Assembly (NCBI RefSeq): GCF_000379765.1
Contig: NZ_KB903430.1
Location: 654,945 to 718,944 of the forward strand
Direction of reading: 5' to 3'
From: Flexithrix dorotheae DSM 6795
Lineage (GTDB): Bacteria; Bacteroidota; Bacteroidia; Cytophagales; Flammeovirgaceae
DNA: 64,000 nt
A model generated the notes under the pieces. It did not search any database and was not told where the DNA came from. It saw only the letters and a list, made by a program, of their open reading frames with translations. Below, in pieces: positions 18,571 to 28,660 of this stretch. Both the position numbers and the translations under genes were made by a program. Position 1 is the first letter of the stretch. Each line of letters begins with the position of its first letter.

Positions 18571-19800
18571 ATGGAAAATAATTTAATTTTAAACAGAAAT
18601 ATAAAACTAACAGATTATAATTATGAACTTCCTGATAATCGGATAGCCAAATATCCATTAAAGAAAAGGGACGAATCCAGGTTGCTACTATATAAAAATG
18701 AGGAAATTGAGCATCGTAAATTTAAAGATCTGCCAGATTTTATTTCCGATGAATACCAATTGGTTTTTAATAATACCAAAGTACTACCTGCCAGAATATA
18801 TTTTCAGAAGGAATCAGGCGCAACCATTGAAGTTTTTCTTTTACATCCGGTATTACCCACCACTTTAGTCCAGGAAGCTATGCTTGTTCAAAAGGAAAGC
18901 ACATGGGAATGCACAGTAGGTAATTTAAAAAGATGGAAAGATAACCAGATTTTAAAAAGATCTTTAAAAGTCGGGGAAAAGGAAATAACACTTCAGGCCA
19001 AATTAATTGACAGAAGTAAAAGACATGTTCAATTTTCCTGGGAAGGAGTAGGAATACCCTTTGTGGATGTAATAATTGCTGCTGGAGAAGTTCCCCTTCC
19101 CCCTTATTTAAACAGAAAACCTATTCAGGAAGATAAGGAAACCTACCAAACAATCTATTCAAAGGAGGAAGGGGCAGTGGCAGCACCCACAGCAGGGTTG
19201 CATTTTACCCCCGAAGTTTTAGAGGGTATTAATAAAAAAGGCATTTTAACTGATGAAGTAACTTTGCATGTAGGTGCAGGGACATTTCAACCCATAAAAA
19301 CTGAAAATGTGCTTGAGCATACCATGCACAATGAGCAGGTAGTAATATCGAAAAAAAGCCTTCAATTGCTTTTGGAAAACAAAAAAGTAATACCTGTAGG
19401 AACCACCTCCATGAGAACCCTCGAAAGTCTTTACTGGTATGGAGTGAAATTATTAGAAACAACCGAAAATAATGATTTTTTTATAGAGAAGCTTTTTCCC
19501 TATCAAGATAGAAATACGCTTCTTCCGGATAAAATACAAGCATTTAAGGCTATCCTAAAACTGATGGAGGAGCGCAACCTTGAACAAATCACAGGTGAAA
19601 CTGAAATTTTTATCTTTCCCGGTTATCAGTTTAAAGTATGTGAAGCACTTATCACTAATTTTCATCAACCATCAAGTACATTAATACTACTAGTGGCTGC
19701 CTTTGTGGGTGATAATTGGAAAAAAATTTACAATTCTGCTCTGGAAAATGATTACCGCTTCCTGAGTTATGGTGATTCCTCACTATTATTTAGGCCATAA
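18571..19800 (+). CDS. queA: S-adenosylmethionine:tRNA ribosyltransferase-isomerase
   Basis: A 409-residue enzyme that builds epoxyqueuosine on tRNA from the ribosyl part of S-adenosylmethionine. Markers: YELPDNRIAKYPLKKRDESRLL, LVFNNTKVLPARIYF, APTAGLHFTPEVL, TLHVGAGTFQPI and the C-terminal ITNFHQPSSTLILLVAAFVG. It is about 50-60 residues longer than E. coli QueA, the extra material lying in the middle (about 95-150), a version usual in Bacteroidota. It stands alone and divergent from pyrD, 110 bases apart. Confidence 0.93.
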   Translation: MENNLILNRNIKLTDYNYELPDNRIAKYPLKKRDESRLLLYKNEEIEHRKFKDLPDFISDEYQLVFNNTKVLPARIYFQKESGATIEVFLLHPVLPTTLVQEAMLVQKESTWECTVGNLKRWKDNQILKRSLKVGEKEITLQAKLIDRSKRHVQFSWEGVGIPFVDVIIAAGEVPLPPYLNRKPIQEDKETYQTIYSKEEGAVAAPTAGLHFTPEVLEGINKKGILTDEVTLHVGAGTFQPIKTENVLEHTMHNEQVVISKKSLQLLLENKKVIPVGTTSMRTLESLYWYGVKLLETTENNDFFIEKLFPYQDRNTLLPDKIQAFKAILKLMEERNLEQITGETEIFIFPGYQFKVCEALITNFHQPSSTLILLVAAFVGDNWKKIYNSALENDYRFLSYGDSSLLFRP

Positions 19801-20129
19801 ATCCCTGTTTTTTTTACTTTTTTGAATAATTCTTACATGGAGAAATATCTCCTTATTCCATGGAAGATTCAGGCCATCTTGTTAACAAGACTTAAAGAAA
19901 ACCGATTAAATATTCAGAATATTTAACCACAAAAACATAAAAACAAAGAATAATAATTACATAAATACTAAAATAATGACTCAATATATCTGAAATTAAA
20001 TTTCATTAATCTCAATAAGGAAGAATTAAGTGAGTGTAAGGTTTGCTTAGGTTAGGTTACTTTTGAAACTGGATATGATTAAAAACGTACAAGAACTTAA
20101 CTAGCATAAATAAATCATAACTGAATTTT
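19801..20129. other. Intergenic stretch with three small palindromes
   Basis: Between queA and the L,D-transpeptidase gene. It holds CATGGA...TCCATG (19838-19864) enclosing GGAGA/TCTCC, the 12-bp palindrome CTTGTTAACAAG (19878-19889), and a 10-bp inverted repeat around one base (19906-19926). None has a following T-run, so they are not obvious terminators. Their role is unknown. Confidence 0.4.
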
Positions 20130-21797
20130 ATGAAACCTCAATCAGCAATAAACACAACTTCTTTCTTAATAGTTATTTTACTGATAATAACTACCACAGA
20201 AATTTTTGCCCAAACTTATTTTGCAAATGAATTAAAGCAAAAAGTTAGTACTCATTTGCAATTACAGTTAGCAGTCTCAGAAGATAAATTTAAACTGGAA
20301 CACCTGAATCAAAGGGAACTTGAAGTTCAGCACAATACCATTTCATTTTACCAAAATAGAAATTTCATACCTGTCTGGTTTAATCAGGATGGTAAATTAA
20401 AAAACACTGGTTACGAATTATTGGAGGAAATAAATGCCACCAAAAATCCGGCACTTTTCTTTGAAGGTGAATTAGGAAAAACTCTTGGAGCTTATAATAA
20501 TATAAAGCCTGAAAATTATTTTGTACAGGCAAATCAAATTGCACAAACAGAAATCGCCTTCACCAGAGTATTTTTCCAGCTTTCTCAAATAAATCTTTAC
20601 GGATATGTAACCCCTACTGATGTTCCATCGGTAGCATGGCATTTACCATCCCGGGTCAGAAACTTTGTTTCGGCCTTGAATTTTGCGGTTGATCATGATA
20701 ATGTACATGCAGGTTTACGTTCCATTCTACCCCAAAATCCTGAATATGACGCTTTAATCCAATTTAAAAATAAATATGAATTAATTGCTCAAAAAGGAGG
20801 CTGGCCTACTCTTCCAGAGGAAATAACTAAATTGGAGCTGGGAGATACCAGTTCAAACATTCTTATCTTAAGAATGAGACTGATCATCACTGACGATCTG
20901 GACAGACAATTTGAAGATGGCATTGAATATGATGAAAATGTGGCCCTGGCCATTAGTCATTATCAAAAAAGAAATGGGTTATTGGTAGATGGAAGAATTG
21001 GAAAAAACACATGGGAAAATCTAAACGTACCGGTAGAAGACAGAATAAGACAACTAATAGTTAATATTGAAAGATACAAATGGTTGCCAGAAAATAAAGG
21101 GGAGAAATTTATTTGGGTAAATATTCCAGATTACACTCTTCAATATATGGAGCACGGACAGTTGGTAAGAGAGCATATTGTAGTAACAGGAGCTAAAAAA
21201 CACCAAACGCCATGTTTTAACAGCTATATCACCAATGTAGTATTAAACCCATACTGGAACGTTCCTTACTCCATTACCAAGGACGAAATTGCACCTAAAC
21301 TAAGTGAAGATGCAGAATATCTGCTAAATAAAAATTACGAAGTTTTAAATGGCTGGGGGCCAAATAATGTAGTTGAACCAGGTGAAGACCTGAATCTTAA
21401 AAATGGGAACTATAGGGTGCGACAAAAGCCAGGACCGGGAAATGCACTTGGCAGAGTAAAATTTAATTTACCGAACAAATGGAGTATCTATTTACATGAC
21501 ACTCCTTCTAAAAGTTATTTCCAGAGAACACACAGAGCCTATAGCCATGGCTGTGTAAGAGTTAAAGATCCAAGAGATTTAGCTGCAGCAGTTTTAAATT
21601 CTTCCGGATCATGGGACAGAAATGAGATTGATGAGGTAATCAATTCAGGAAAAACTAAGGAAATCGGGATAAAAGACCACATTAATGTTTACATAGTGTA
21701 TATGACTGCATTTATTGATGGAGATGGGCATTTACAACTCAGAGAGGATGTTTATGGAAGGGACAGGGAAATTGATCACGCACTTTCTCAAATATAA
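20130..21797 (+). CDS. Murein L,D-transpeptidase, YcbB/LdtD type
   Basis: A 555-residue exported enzyme: signal peptide to about residue 28 (ending EIFAQ), an N-terminal YcbB scaffold domain, a peptidoglycan-binding helix bundle (about 240-300, with LILRMRLII, ISHYQKRNGLLVDGRIGKNTWENLN) and a YkuD catalytic domain with His473 and Cys475 in SHGCVRVKD. It forms 3-3 crosslinks or attaches partners to peptidoglycan stems in the periplasm. Single gene ended by a strong hairpin. The catalytic call is secure, the exact physiological role is inferred. Confidence 0.92.
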   Translation: MKPQSAINTTSFLIVILLIITTTEIFAQTYFANELKQKVSTHLQLQLAVSEDKFKLEHLNQRELEVQHNTISFYQNRNFIPVWFNQDGKLKNTGYELLEEINATKNPALFFEGELGKTLGAYNNIKPENYFVQANQIAQTEIAFTRVFFQLSQINLYGYVTPTDVPSVAWHLPSRVRNFVSALNFAVDHDNVHAGLRSILPQNPEYDALIQFKNKYELIAQKGGWPTLPEEITKLELGDTSSNILILRMRLIITDDLDRQFEDGIEYDENVALAISHYQKRNGLLVDGRIGKNTWENLNVPVEDRIRQLIVNIERYKWLPENKGEKFIWVNIPDYTLQYMEHGQLVREHIVVTGAKKHQTPCFNSYITNVVLNPYWNVPYSITKDEIAPKLSEDAEYLLNKNYEVLNGWGPNNVVEPGEDLNLKNGNYRVRQKPGPGNALGRVKFNLPNKWSIYLHDTPSKSYFQRTHRAYSHGCVRVKDPRDLAAAVLNSSGSWDRNEIDEVINSGKTKEIGIKDHINVYIVYMTAFIDGDGHLQLREDVYGRDREIDHALSQI

Positions 21798-21865
21798 TTC
21801 CTGAAAAATCAGTACACCTCCTCATTTTTTAAAATAATAATAGAAGATAAATTTACTATCGACCG

Positions 21866-21894
21866 ACCACCTCAAAATTGAGGTGGTTTTTTAT
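21866..21894 (+). terminator. Hairpin terminator after the L,D-transpeptidase gene
   Basis: ACCACCTCAA (21866-21875) pairs with TTGAGGTGGT (21878-21887), followed by TTTTTATT. Confidence 0.85.
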
Positions 21895-22419
21895 TACATT
21901 AGGATTTGCAACCTTGAAAAACCAAATTTATTGCCTTACAATAATGGAGTCCTGAAAATTAAATGTAAGTTTTTCTTAAAAAACTATTTTTTTCAATACT
22001 ACAAACCACTTAAAATCAACAAGTTACACAAATCAACCAGTCCACAAACAGCAAAATATCAAAATAATTTAATTTAAAACTTGAATAATTATATTTTTCT
22101 ATATATACTTGTACTATACGATTGAGATTCGTATTTCTCTTTCAATGTAAGACAGAGAAATTTTTTTAGCTTTTTGCATTTTATACCTACAAAAATTTTC
22201 AAGGGCTAACCAACCAAGAGTGTAATATTTTTACATGTTGGTCTGTGTGTTGACTGAAATATTTACACCTCCAAATATTTGTAATAACTAACTATGCACC
22301 ATTGTGCAGCACGGAAGATAACTATAATTATTTTTCGGCAATAAGAATTTATTGCCTGAATAGAAGAAGATAATACTATAATAACATTATTTATTAACTA
22401 AATTTAAACTGAAACAATT
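21895..22419 (+). other. Hairpin-rich leader upstream of two small exported-protein genes
   Basis: 525 bases without a convincing gene. From about 22116 it holds a row of inverted repeats: ATACGA/TCGTAT (22116-22134), ATTTCTCT/AGAGAAAT with a T-run (22133-22167), a nested pair ACCAAC...GTTGGT enclosing TGTAA/TTACA (22209-22242), a direct repeat of AAATATTT (in 22259-22280), and TGCAC/GTGCA (22295-22308). They could be a small RNA plus terminator, a regulated leader, or unrelated terminators. Confidence 0.4.
22133..22167 (+). terminator. Terminator-like hairpin in the small-protein leader
   Basis: ATTTCTCT (22133-22140) pairs with AGAGAAAT (22154-22161), followed by six more Ts. No gene lies between it and the transpeptidase terminator, so it may end a small RNA or act as an attenuator. 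Confidence 0.45.
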
Positions 22420-22557
22420 ATGAAAAAGTTAGCATTACTTATCTCTGCCCTTGGATTATTATTCATGTTTTCTTGCGAAGATCCTAATGAGGATATTGCT
22501 CCTAAGAAAGAACAAACTAATAGCGGACATGATTTTGATTTAGAGTCTGACTTCTAA
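22420..22557 (+). CDS. Small lipoprotein of unknown function (45 aa)
   Basis: The ATG at 22420 opens a 45-residue frame: hydrophobic signal MKKLALLISALGLLFMFSC with a lipobox-like end (FMFSC), then a short acidic mature part of about 26 residues ending HDFDLESDF. The start codon is followed by typical signal-peptide codons (AAA AAG TTA). It is 50 bases upstream of another small exported protein whose last residues QDFDTDSGW resemble its own, so the two look like an operon of related products. No family was recognised. The size rules out most enzymes. Confidence 0.65.
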   Translation: MKKLALLISALGLLFMFSCEDPNEDIAPKKEQTNSGHDFDLESDF

Positions 22558-22607
22558 TTTAAGTGACTCCTAAATTAATAATCCCACTTTCCAAAAAGAT
22601 TCCAATT

Positions 22608-22850
22608 ATGAAATTTTTCGCTCTAATAGCCACAGGTTCAATGTTTTTCCTTATGTCATTTCAAAACGGCAATGGAGAAACAACTCCCGAAGAGGAGCAG
22701 AAAAATAAATCTGCCAAAGAAGAAAAAGTTGAAGTTCTTGATGTGGACAAAGCTTTAAAAGATTTAGAGAAAAAAGAATTTAGAGCTGTAAAACAAAAGC
22801 CTTTGGATAAGAAAAAGGCACAGGACTTTGATACTGACTCAGGTTGGTAA
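22608..22850 (+). CDS. Small exported charged protein of unknown function (80 aa)
   Basis: Starting at the ATG at 22608 the product has a signal sequence (MKFFALIATGSMFFLMSFQ) and a mature part of about 60 residues that is almost entirely Lys/Glu/Asp, probably helical, with the end AQDFDTDSGW. An in-frame GTG at 22563 would add 15 residues before the signal and was not chosen. The C-terminal DFDxxS motif is shared with the lipoprotein just upstream. A strong hairpin terminator follows 17 bases after the stop, closing the two-gene unit. Confidence 0.65.
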   Translation: MKFFALIATGSMFFLMSFQNGNGETTPEEEQKNKSAKEEKVEVLDVDKALKDLEKKEFRAVKQKPLDKKKAQDFDTDSGW

Positions 22851-22867
22851 TAAATAACCTACTTAGA

Positions 22868-22908
22868 AAAACCATCAGGATACTTTAGTTATCCTGATGG
22901 TTTTCTAC
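22868..22908. terminator. Bidirectional hairpin terminator
   Basis: Fifteen-base perfect arms (22868-22882 and 22890-22904) with an A tract on the left and Ts on the right, between the small-protein unit and the convergent DUF1501 gene. Confidence 0.85.
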
Positions 22909-22924
22909 TTAATTGCATTCTCGC

Positions 22925-24361
22925 TTAAACCAATATCTCTTTCACCACTTCGCCTGCTACATCCGTTAGCCTATATCTCCTTCCCTGATGTTTGAAGGTT
23001 AGCTTTTCGTGGTTAACTCCCATTAAATGCAGAAGGGTCGCCTGAAAATCATGCACATGAACAGGGTCCTTTATAACATTGTAACCAAACTCATCGGTTT
23101 CACCGAAAGTAAATCCTGGCTTCACCCCTCCTCCGGCCATCCACATGGTAAAACATCTTGGATGATGATCCCTTCCGTAATTGTCCTTTGTCAGTTTGCC
23201 CTGAGAATAATTAGTTCTTCCGAACTCTCCACCCCAAACAACCAGTGTATCCTCCAATAAACCTCTTTGCTTAAGGTCTTTTACCAGAGCAGCAGATGCC
23301 TGATCAGTGGCCTTACATTGGTTTTTGATGCCTCTCGGCAATGAATTATGCTGGTCCCAGCCCTGATGATATAATTGAACAAACTTTACATCTCTTTCTA
23401 TTAATCTTCTTGCTAATAAACAATTAGCGGCATAAGTCCCTGGATTTTTTGAGTCTTCCCCGTAAAGGTCAAATACCCAGTCAGGTTCATCTGACAAATC
23501 GGTTACCTCTGGCACAGATGTCTGCATTCTGAAAGCCATTTCGTATTGGGAGATCCTATTATTTATTTCAGGATCCCCAAACATTTCGTATTGGGCATTA
23601 TTCAAATCTTTTAAATGTGAGAGCATTTCTCTCCGGTCTCCGTTGCCATAACCATCCGGATTATTAAGGAAAAGTACTGGATCTTTACCCGACCGAAATT
23701 GAACTCCCTGATGCTTTGAAGGAAGGAATCCATTTCCCCAAAGCCTGGCATAAAGTGGTTGGCCACCTGCATTTTTAGAAACAAGGACGATAAAGGAAGG
23801 TAAGTTTTCATTATCGGATCCAAGCCCATAATTTAACCATGAACCTATACTTGGCCTACCGGGTTGTTGAGAACCTGTTTGAAAAAACGTGATAGCAGGA
23901 TCGTGGTTAATAGCCTCAGTATGTAAGGATTTAATAAAGCAAAGGTCATCTACTATTTCGCTGGTGTAGGGAAGCAATTCACTTACCCATGCCCCCGATT
24001 GCCCGTATCTGGCAAATTTATAATGCGATCCCGCCAGGGGAAAAGAGGATTGGCCGGCACTCATTCCAGTTAACCGTTGTCCCATTCTCACCGAGTCAGG
24101 CAATTCCTGACCATGTCGGGATTCAAGGGTAGGTTTATAATCAAAAGTTTCCAATTGAGATGGTCCCCCACTCTGAAAAAGGTAAATTACTCTTTTTACT
24201 TTTGGCGGGAAATTAGGAAAACTCACCGGGGCGGATTTGCCGATCAGGGCGGTTGGATTGAGTAAAGAACCAAGAGCAAGTGAGCCCAATCCCAGAGAAG
24301 ACTTCTGAAGAAAAGTTCTTCGGTTGATTACATCAGCAATATACTTATTTTCTCTTTTCAT
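22925..24361 (-). CDS. DUF1501 protein with Tat-type signal
   Basis: A 478-residue exported protein when started at the ATG at 24359-24361, which lies 7 bases after the upstream gene's stop. The N-terminus carries a twin-arginine-like signal ([20 protein letters not shown]). DUF1501 belongs to the alkaline phosphatase/sulfatase superfamily; characteristic parts are [50 protein letters not shown] and [21 protein letters not shown]. These proteins are nearly always encoded next to a DUF1549/DUF1553 cytochrome-like partner, as here. Substrate is unknown. It is the second gene of that pair and ends at the shared terminator. Confidence 0.88.
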   Translation of the reverse strand: MKRENKYIADVINRRTFLQKSSLGLGSLALGSLLNPTALIGKSAPVSFPNFPPKVKRVIYLFQSGGPSQLETFDYKPTLESRHGQELPDSVRMGQRLTGMSAGQSSFPLAGSHYKFARYGQSGAWVSELLPYTSEIVDDLCFIKSLHTEAINHDPAITFFQTGSQQPGRPSIGSWLNYGLGSDNENLPSFIVLVSKNAGGQPLYARLWGNGFLPSKHQGVQFRSGKDPVLFLNNPDGYGNGDRREMLSHLKDLNNAQYEMFGDPEINNRISQYEMAFRMQTSVPEVTDLSDEPDWVFDLYGEDSKNPGTYAANCLLARRLIERDVKFVQLYHQGWDQHNSLPRGIKNQCKATDQASAALVKDLKQRGLLEDTLVVWGGEFGRTNYSQGKLTKDNYGRDHHPRCFTMWMAGGGVKPGFTFGETDEFGYNVIKDPVHVHDFQATLLHLMGVNHEKLTFKHQGRRYRLTDVAGEVVKEILV

Positions 24362-24368
24362 ATTTTTG

Positions 24369-27300
24369 TTATCTTCTGGTAATAAATGCATCCGAATTAA
24401 TAATGGCACTATTGACTATAGCCAAAGCAGCCAGTTCAATTTTTTCCTGCTGTCCAATTGATGAAGCTACATTCATTTCACCAGCAGTAAGCCATCCAGC
24501 CATTTTCCCGGAATCTTTATTAAACTTTTCTACTTGTTTTTCATACAAACTCAACAGAGCATTTAATTCTTTCCCATTAGGTTTTCTGGCAGTCAACAAT
24601 CTAAATCCTCTGCCTATTTTTTCATCTATCTCCCCTTCCATATTCATTTGTTTGGTTGCTAAAGCTTTTGAAGCTTCCACAAACTGGGGATCATTTAACA
24701 ACACGAGAGCTTGTAAAGGAGTACTTGTTTTCTCCCGATTAACCACACAATAACTTCTGCTTGGAGCATCGAAGGTATTCATAGATGGAGGGGGAACAGT
24801 TCTTTTCCAAAAAGTATACAAACTTCTTCTGTATAAATCATCGCCTTTATCCTGTTTGTAAGCCGATCCATTCACTTTCCACAAGCCTTCCGGCTGGTAC
24901 GGTTTTACACTTGGCCCTCCCTGTTTTTCATTCATCAGCCCACTGGCAAACAAGACATTATCTCTTAGCATTTCTGCTGACAACCTGAACGCAGGCCCCC
25001 TTGCCAATAGCACATTGTCAGGATCGATTTCCCGTAACTCCGGTGTTGAAAATGATGATTGCCTGTAAGTCGCGGACATTACAATTAATTTCTGAATTGC
25101 TTTAATATCCCAGCCTGATTCAATAAACTGATTGGCCAACCAGTCTAAAAGCTCGGGATGGCTTGGCAACTCTCCCTGGTTTCCAAAATCTGCAGTGGTA
25201 CTGACTAAACCTCTACCAAAATAATTTTTCCAAAACCTGTTTACAAAAACCCTTGCTGTAAGTGGATTATCCTTGTGCATCAACCATTTAGCTAATCCCA
25301 ACCTGTTTTTTGGCAGTGACTCTGGAAATGGCAGAATATTTTCCGGTGTTCCGGGAATAACCTCCTCCGATTTTGCGTCATAAACCCCTCTTTCCAGAAT
25401 AAAAGTTTTTCTGGGGTTTTCCAACTCATCCATTACCATCGCTTCTGGGATATCTTCGAGCAATTTATTTTTTTTCGCTCTCAGCTCATTTAATGATTTG
25501 AGGTTTTTACGATAAGCAATAGAAAAATTATTCAAATAAAAATCATAAATATCATCTGGCTGTTGAGACCTATTCTCCTGATGAGCTAAAATCGATATTT
25601 CAGGAAGTGTTAATTCCGAATCAAAAACTTTTATTTCATCTACAATAGCGCCCTTGATTCCAGTACCTCTCCATCGGGCTCCAATTTGCAATCCGGGTTC
25701 CTCCTTCAGGCTAGGAAAAAGGATATCTTTATAAAGCTTATCCTTTTCCACCTCAAATACCAATTCTTCTCCATCCACAAACAATTTAAAACCGTCTGCC
25801 TTACTGGACCCATCATAGGTTACTGTCAATTGAATCCATTTATCCTTGGGAACTTCATCTTTAGAAAGTTTGATAATATTGTTGTAGGGCCATGTATGAG
25901 CCATTAATAACTCAAATTTATTATCCCTGATAGCCAGATGATAACCCCGGAAATTATAAATAATAGCGCCATTTCCTTTATGAAATATTACCCCCTCCTT
26001 CAAGGAATTGGGAATATTGATCCACAAGCCTACTGTGAAAGGCTGCGACCGATTAAAAACCCCAACTTTCCTCAAATTCATTTCTTCATCCCCATTTAAC
26101 CTTACTCCTTTTCCAAACTTCCCCTCTACAAACACTGGTTCAACAAGAGTTGCCGAATCTTTATTAGAAATCCGGCTAACAAAATTTCCCCTCTTGAGCT
26201 CATCGAGAGGAAAATGTGCAATAGGTTTTTTATTTAATTGTGTGGTTTTTTGAATTTCTTTACTTTGAAACCCTTCCTTTTCCTGGGCTTTAATTTTACT
26301 AAGTTCCTTTTCGGTTTTAGTGATTTCTCCATCCAGAAAAGCAATTATACTATCTTGTTTTTCATCGGTTAGCAAAATAGTAGGCACTGGCATGGCATCA
26401 TCCCAGGAAATCTGACCGGCTTCATCTACATTATTAAAATATCCGAAAAGCTGGAAATATTCTTTTTGTGAAATAGGATCATATTTATGATCATGGCATC
26501 GGGCACATTCTACGGTAAGCCCTAAAAATGCCGTTCCCAGAGTGTTGGTCCTGTCTGCTACATATTCTACCCTAAATTCTTCATTCACAATCCCTCCCTC
26601 CATATTTTGGGCATGATTTCTATTAAAACCGGTAGCCAAAATTTGCTCTCTGGTAGGGTTTGGAAGCAGGTCACCTGCCAATTGCCATTCCACAAATTGA
26701 TCGAATGGCATGTTTTCATTAAATGATTTAATCACCCAGTCTCTCCAGGGCCACATTGGTCTGTACCGGTCTACTGAGTACCCGTGTGTATCGGCAAATC
26801 TGGACAAATCCATCCAGTCTACTGCCATCTTCTCTCCATAATGAGGGGAGGCTAATAATTTATCCACCATTTGCTCATATGCATCCGGGGAATTATTATT
26901 GAGAAATTCTTCAATATCTTCCAGCGATGGTGGCAACCCGGTAAGGTCAAGAGAAACTCTCCTGATAAGGATTTCCTTTTCGGCTTCAGATTGTTGGGTA
27001 AGGCCTTCCTTTTCTAATCGGCTTAGCACAAAATTGTCAATAGAATTATAGACAGTACCTTGGTTTATTTCCGGAATGGGGTGTTTTTCAGGTTTAATAA
27101 ATGCCCAATGAGGTTTATATTTAGCACCCTGTTCAATCCATTTTATCAAAATTGCCTTTTCCTCATCTGAAAGAGTAAGGTTAGATTCTAAAGGCGGCAT
27201 AACCAATTCCTGATCATCAGTTGCAATTCGATGGAATACCTGACTTTTGGATAGTTTTCCCGGCACAATGGGAAAATGACCAGGATTTTCAGATAATTCG

Positions 27301-27575
27301 GCAAATGCCACATCACCCGAGGTAAGCTGAAGCCCACCTTTTACTCCTGCCTTATCAGGCCCATGGCAGGCAAAGCATTTATCAGAAAGAATTGGTTTGA
27401 CATGGATATTGAAATCAATGGTTTCTGGTAATTCAGATTTGGCTTTTGCTACTTCCGGTGGCAATTCCACCCCACAAGAAGAAAAGAAAAGGGTTGCACA
27501 AATCAAAAAGCAAAAAAATGCATAGGAGTACTGATGATGACAATATTTTTTCAGTAGATAATCATTCATTTTCAT
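24369..27575 (-). CDS. PSCyt1/DUF1549/LamG/DUF1553 surface lipoprotein
   Basis: A very large (about 1068 residues) lipoprotein started at 27575; an ATG six bases later is equally possible. Order: signal peptide with lipobox FSSC (Cys34), planctomycete-type cytochrome c domain with CFACH heme motif (Cys67-His71), DUF1549 (about 165-370, with LDLTGLPPS and [18 protein letters not shown]), a LamG/concanavalin-like domain (about 450-640), and DUF1553 (about 740-1010, with [18 protein letters not shown]). Members are typical of Planctomycetes and polysaccharide-degrading Bacteroidota and probably act at the outer surface in sugar oxidation. It is paired with DUF1501 and faces an AraC-type regulator, but no glycoside hydrolase adjoins it. 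Confidence 0.88.
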   Translation of the reverse strand: MKMNDYLLKKYCHHQYSYAFFCFLICATLFFSSCGVELPPEVAKAKSELPETIDFNIHVKPILSDKCFACHGPDKAGVKGGLQLTSGDVAFAELSENPGHFPIVPGKLSKSQVFHRIATDDQELVMPPLESNLTLSDEEKAILIKWIEQGAKYKPHWAFIKPEKHPIPEINQGTVYNSIDNFVLSRLEKEGLTQQSEAEKEILIRRVSLDLTGLPPSLEDIEEFLNNNSPDAYEQMVDKLLASPHYGEKMAVDWMDLSRFADTHGYSVDRYRPMWPWRDWVIKSFNENMPFDQFVEWQLAGDLLPNPTREQILATGFNRNHAQNMEGGIVNEEFRVEYVADRTNTLGTAFLGLTVECARCHDHKYDPISQKEYFQLFGYFNNVDEAGQISWDDAMPVPTILLTDEKQDSIIAFLDGEITKTEKELSKIKAQEKEGFQSKEIQKTTQLNKKPIAHFPLDELKRGNFVSRISNKDSATLVEPVFVEGKFGKGVRLNGDEEMNLRKVGVFNRSQPFTVGLWINIPNSLKEGVIFHKGNGAIIYNFRGYHLAIRDNKFELLMAHTWPYNNIIKLSKDEVPKDKWIQLTVTYDGSSKADGFKLFVDGEELVFEVEKDKLYKDILFPSLKEEPGLQIGARWRGTGIKGAIVDEIKVFDSELTLPEISILAHQENRSQQPDDIYDFYLNNFSIAYRKNLKSLNELRAKKNKLLEDIPEAMVMDELENPRKTFILERGVYDAKSEEVIPGTPENILPFPESLPKNRLGLAKWLMHKDNPLTARVFVNRFWKNYFGRGLVSTTADFGNQGELPSHPELLDWLANQFIESGWDIKAIQKLIVMSATYRQSSFSTPELREIDPDNVLLARGPAFRLSAEMLRDNVLFASGLMNEKQGGPSVKPYQPEGLWKVNGSAYKQDKGDDLYRRSLYTFWKRTVPPPSMNTFDAPSRSYCVVNREKTSTPLQALVLLNDPQFVEASKALATKQMNMEGEIDEKIGRGFRLLTARKPNGKELNALLSLYEKQVEKFNKDSGKMAGWLTAGEMNVASSIGQQEKIELAALAIVNSAIINSDAFITRR

Positions 27576-27787
27576 ATAAACGAAAGAAGATTTAATAGCC
27601 AATAATTGAAACAAGTCCTAATATTAAAACAAAGATCAGATCTAATAGATTTGGGTTGATAAATGTTAGTTGAAATTTAGATTATAAGTAATTACAAGAA
27701 TAAGGTAAATAAACTAACTCTTCAATACATAAAAAAGGGCTATTTTTGCACAAATCCGATTTTTTACATCAAAAACCTCAATTATTA

Positions 27788-28660
27788 ATGCACAAATCCC
27801 ATAACAGTTTAAATATCCAGCTATTACATACAGATTTTTCCGAGCTGAATGATAGTTGGAATTATGATAATGTATTTAGTCCTTTTTCAAGGATTTATCT
27901 GATTACCAAAGGGGAAGGCTGGGTTTGGCATAGTAATAAAAAATACTGCCTAAAACCAAATCATTTATATTTAATCCCAAAATTCACCTTAAGCAGATAC
28001 CGTTGTGACCAATATTTATCTCAATTCTATATTCATTTCTTAAGTGAACCAGATGATAAACCAGAAGTTTTCGAAGCATTTTCTTTTCAATATGAAGTAG
28101 AAGCCAGCCCATTGGATTATGAGTTATTTGACAGACTATTAAAGTTAAATCCTGAAAAAAATTTAAAAGCAACTAATCCAAAGGATTATGATAACAGGTC
28201 CAATCTTTTAAGCTTCAATCAGCCTTATGAAACTCAAAACCCACAAGGTTTTCTTGAAAGTAAGGGTATTTTGCTCCAGTTATTCTCCAGATTTATCGTA
28301 AACTCTTCCCCTGAAAAAGAAAAAGATATAAAACTTAATCATAAAATAGGCTCAACGGTATCCCATATTCACAAGAATTTAAAGGAAAAATTAACGGTGG
28401 AAGAATTGGCAGAAAGGGTATTTCTCAGCCCTGATTATTTTTCAAAATGCTTTATGGAAGTTATGGGTATCAGGCCTATTGATTATATCAATAATAAACG
28501 CCTTGAAAGGGCTCAACTTCTTCTCACCACTACGGGCAAGTCTATGCAGGAAATTGCCGAAGAAATTGGCATTCCCAATTTATCCTACTTTTCCCGATTG
28601 TTTAAACGAAAGTTCGGTATTCCTCCAGCAAGGTTCCGGACACAAAAATGGGCGATTTGA
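27788..28660 (+). CDS. AraC-family transcriptional regulator
   Basis: A 290-residue regulator. I chose the ATG at 27788; a TTG 42 bases earlier is in frame but has no support. The N-terminal part is a cupin-like sensing domain (ARISLITKGEGWVWHSNKKYCLKPNHLYLIP pattern) and the C-terminal 95 residues are the double helix-turn-helix (LTVEELAERVFLSPDYFSKCF, then IAEEIGIPNLSYFSRLFKRKFGIPPARFR). It is divergent from the DUF1549/DUF1501 pair and probably activates it in response to a small sugar-like ligand. A TATTTTTG box (27741-27748) lies 40 bases before the start. Its stop abuts the porT stop without spacer. Confidence 0.88.
   Translation: MHKSHNSLNIQLLHTDFSELNDSWNYDNVFSPFSRIYLITKGEGWVWHSNKKYCLKPNHLYLIPKFTLSRYRCDQYLSQFYIHFLSEPDDKPEVFEAFSFQYEVEASPLDYELFDRLLKLNPEKNLKATNPKDYDNRSNLLSFNQPYETQNPQGFLESKGILLQLFSRFIVNSSPEKEKDIKLNHKIGSTVSHIHKNLKEKLTVEELAERVFLSPDYFSKCFMEVMGIRPIDYINNKRLERAQLLLTTTGKSMQEIAEEIGIPNLSYFSRLFKRKFGIPPARFRTQKWAI

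Noticed and set aside
21883-22077. A 64-codon frame with GTG start after the transpeptidase gene
   Set aside because: It begins inside the terminator hairpin and its composition is AT-driven (Lys, Asn, Phe, Tyr).
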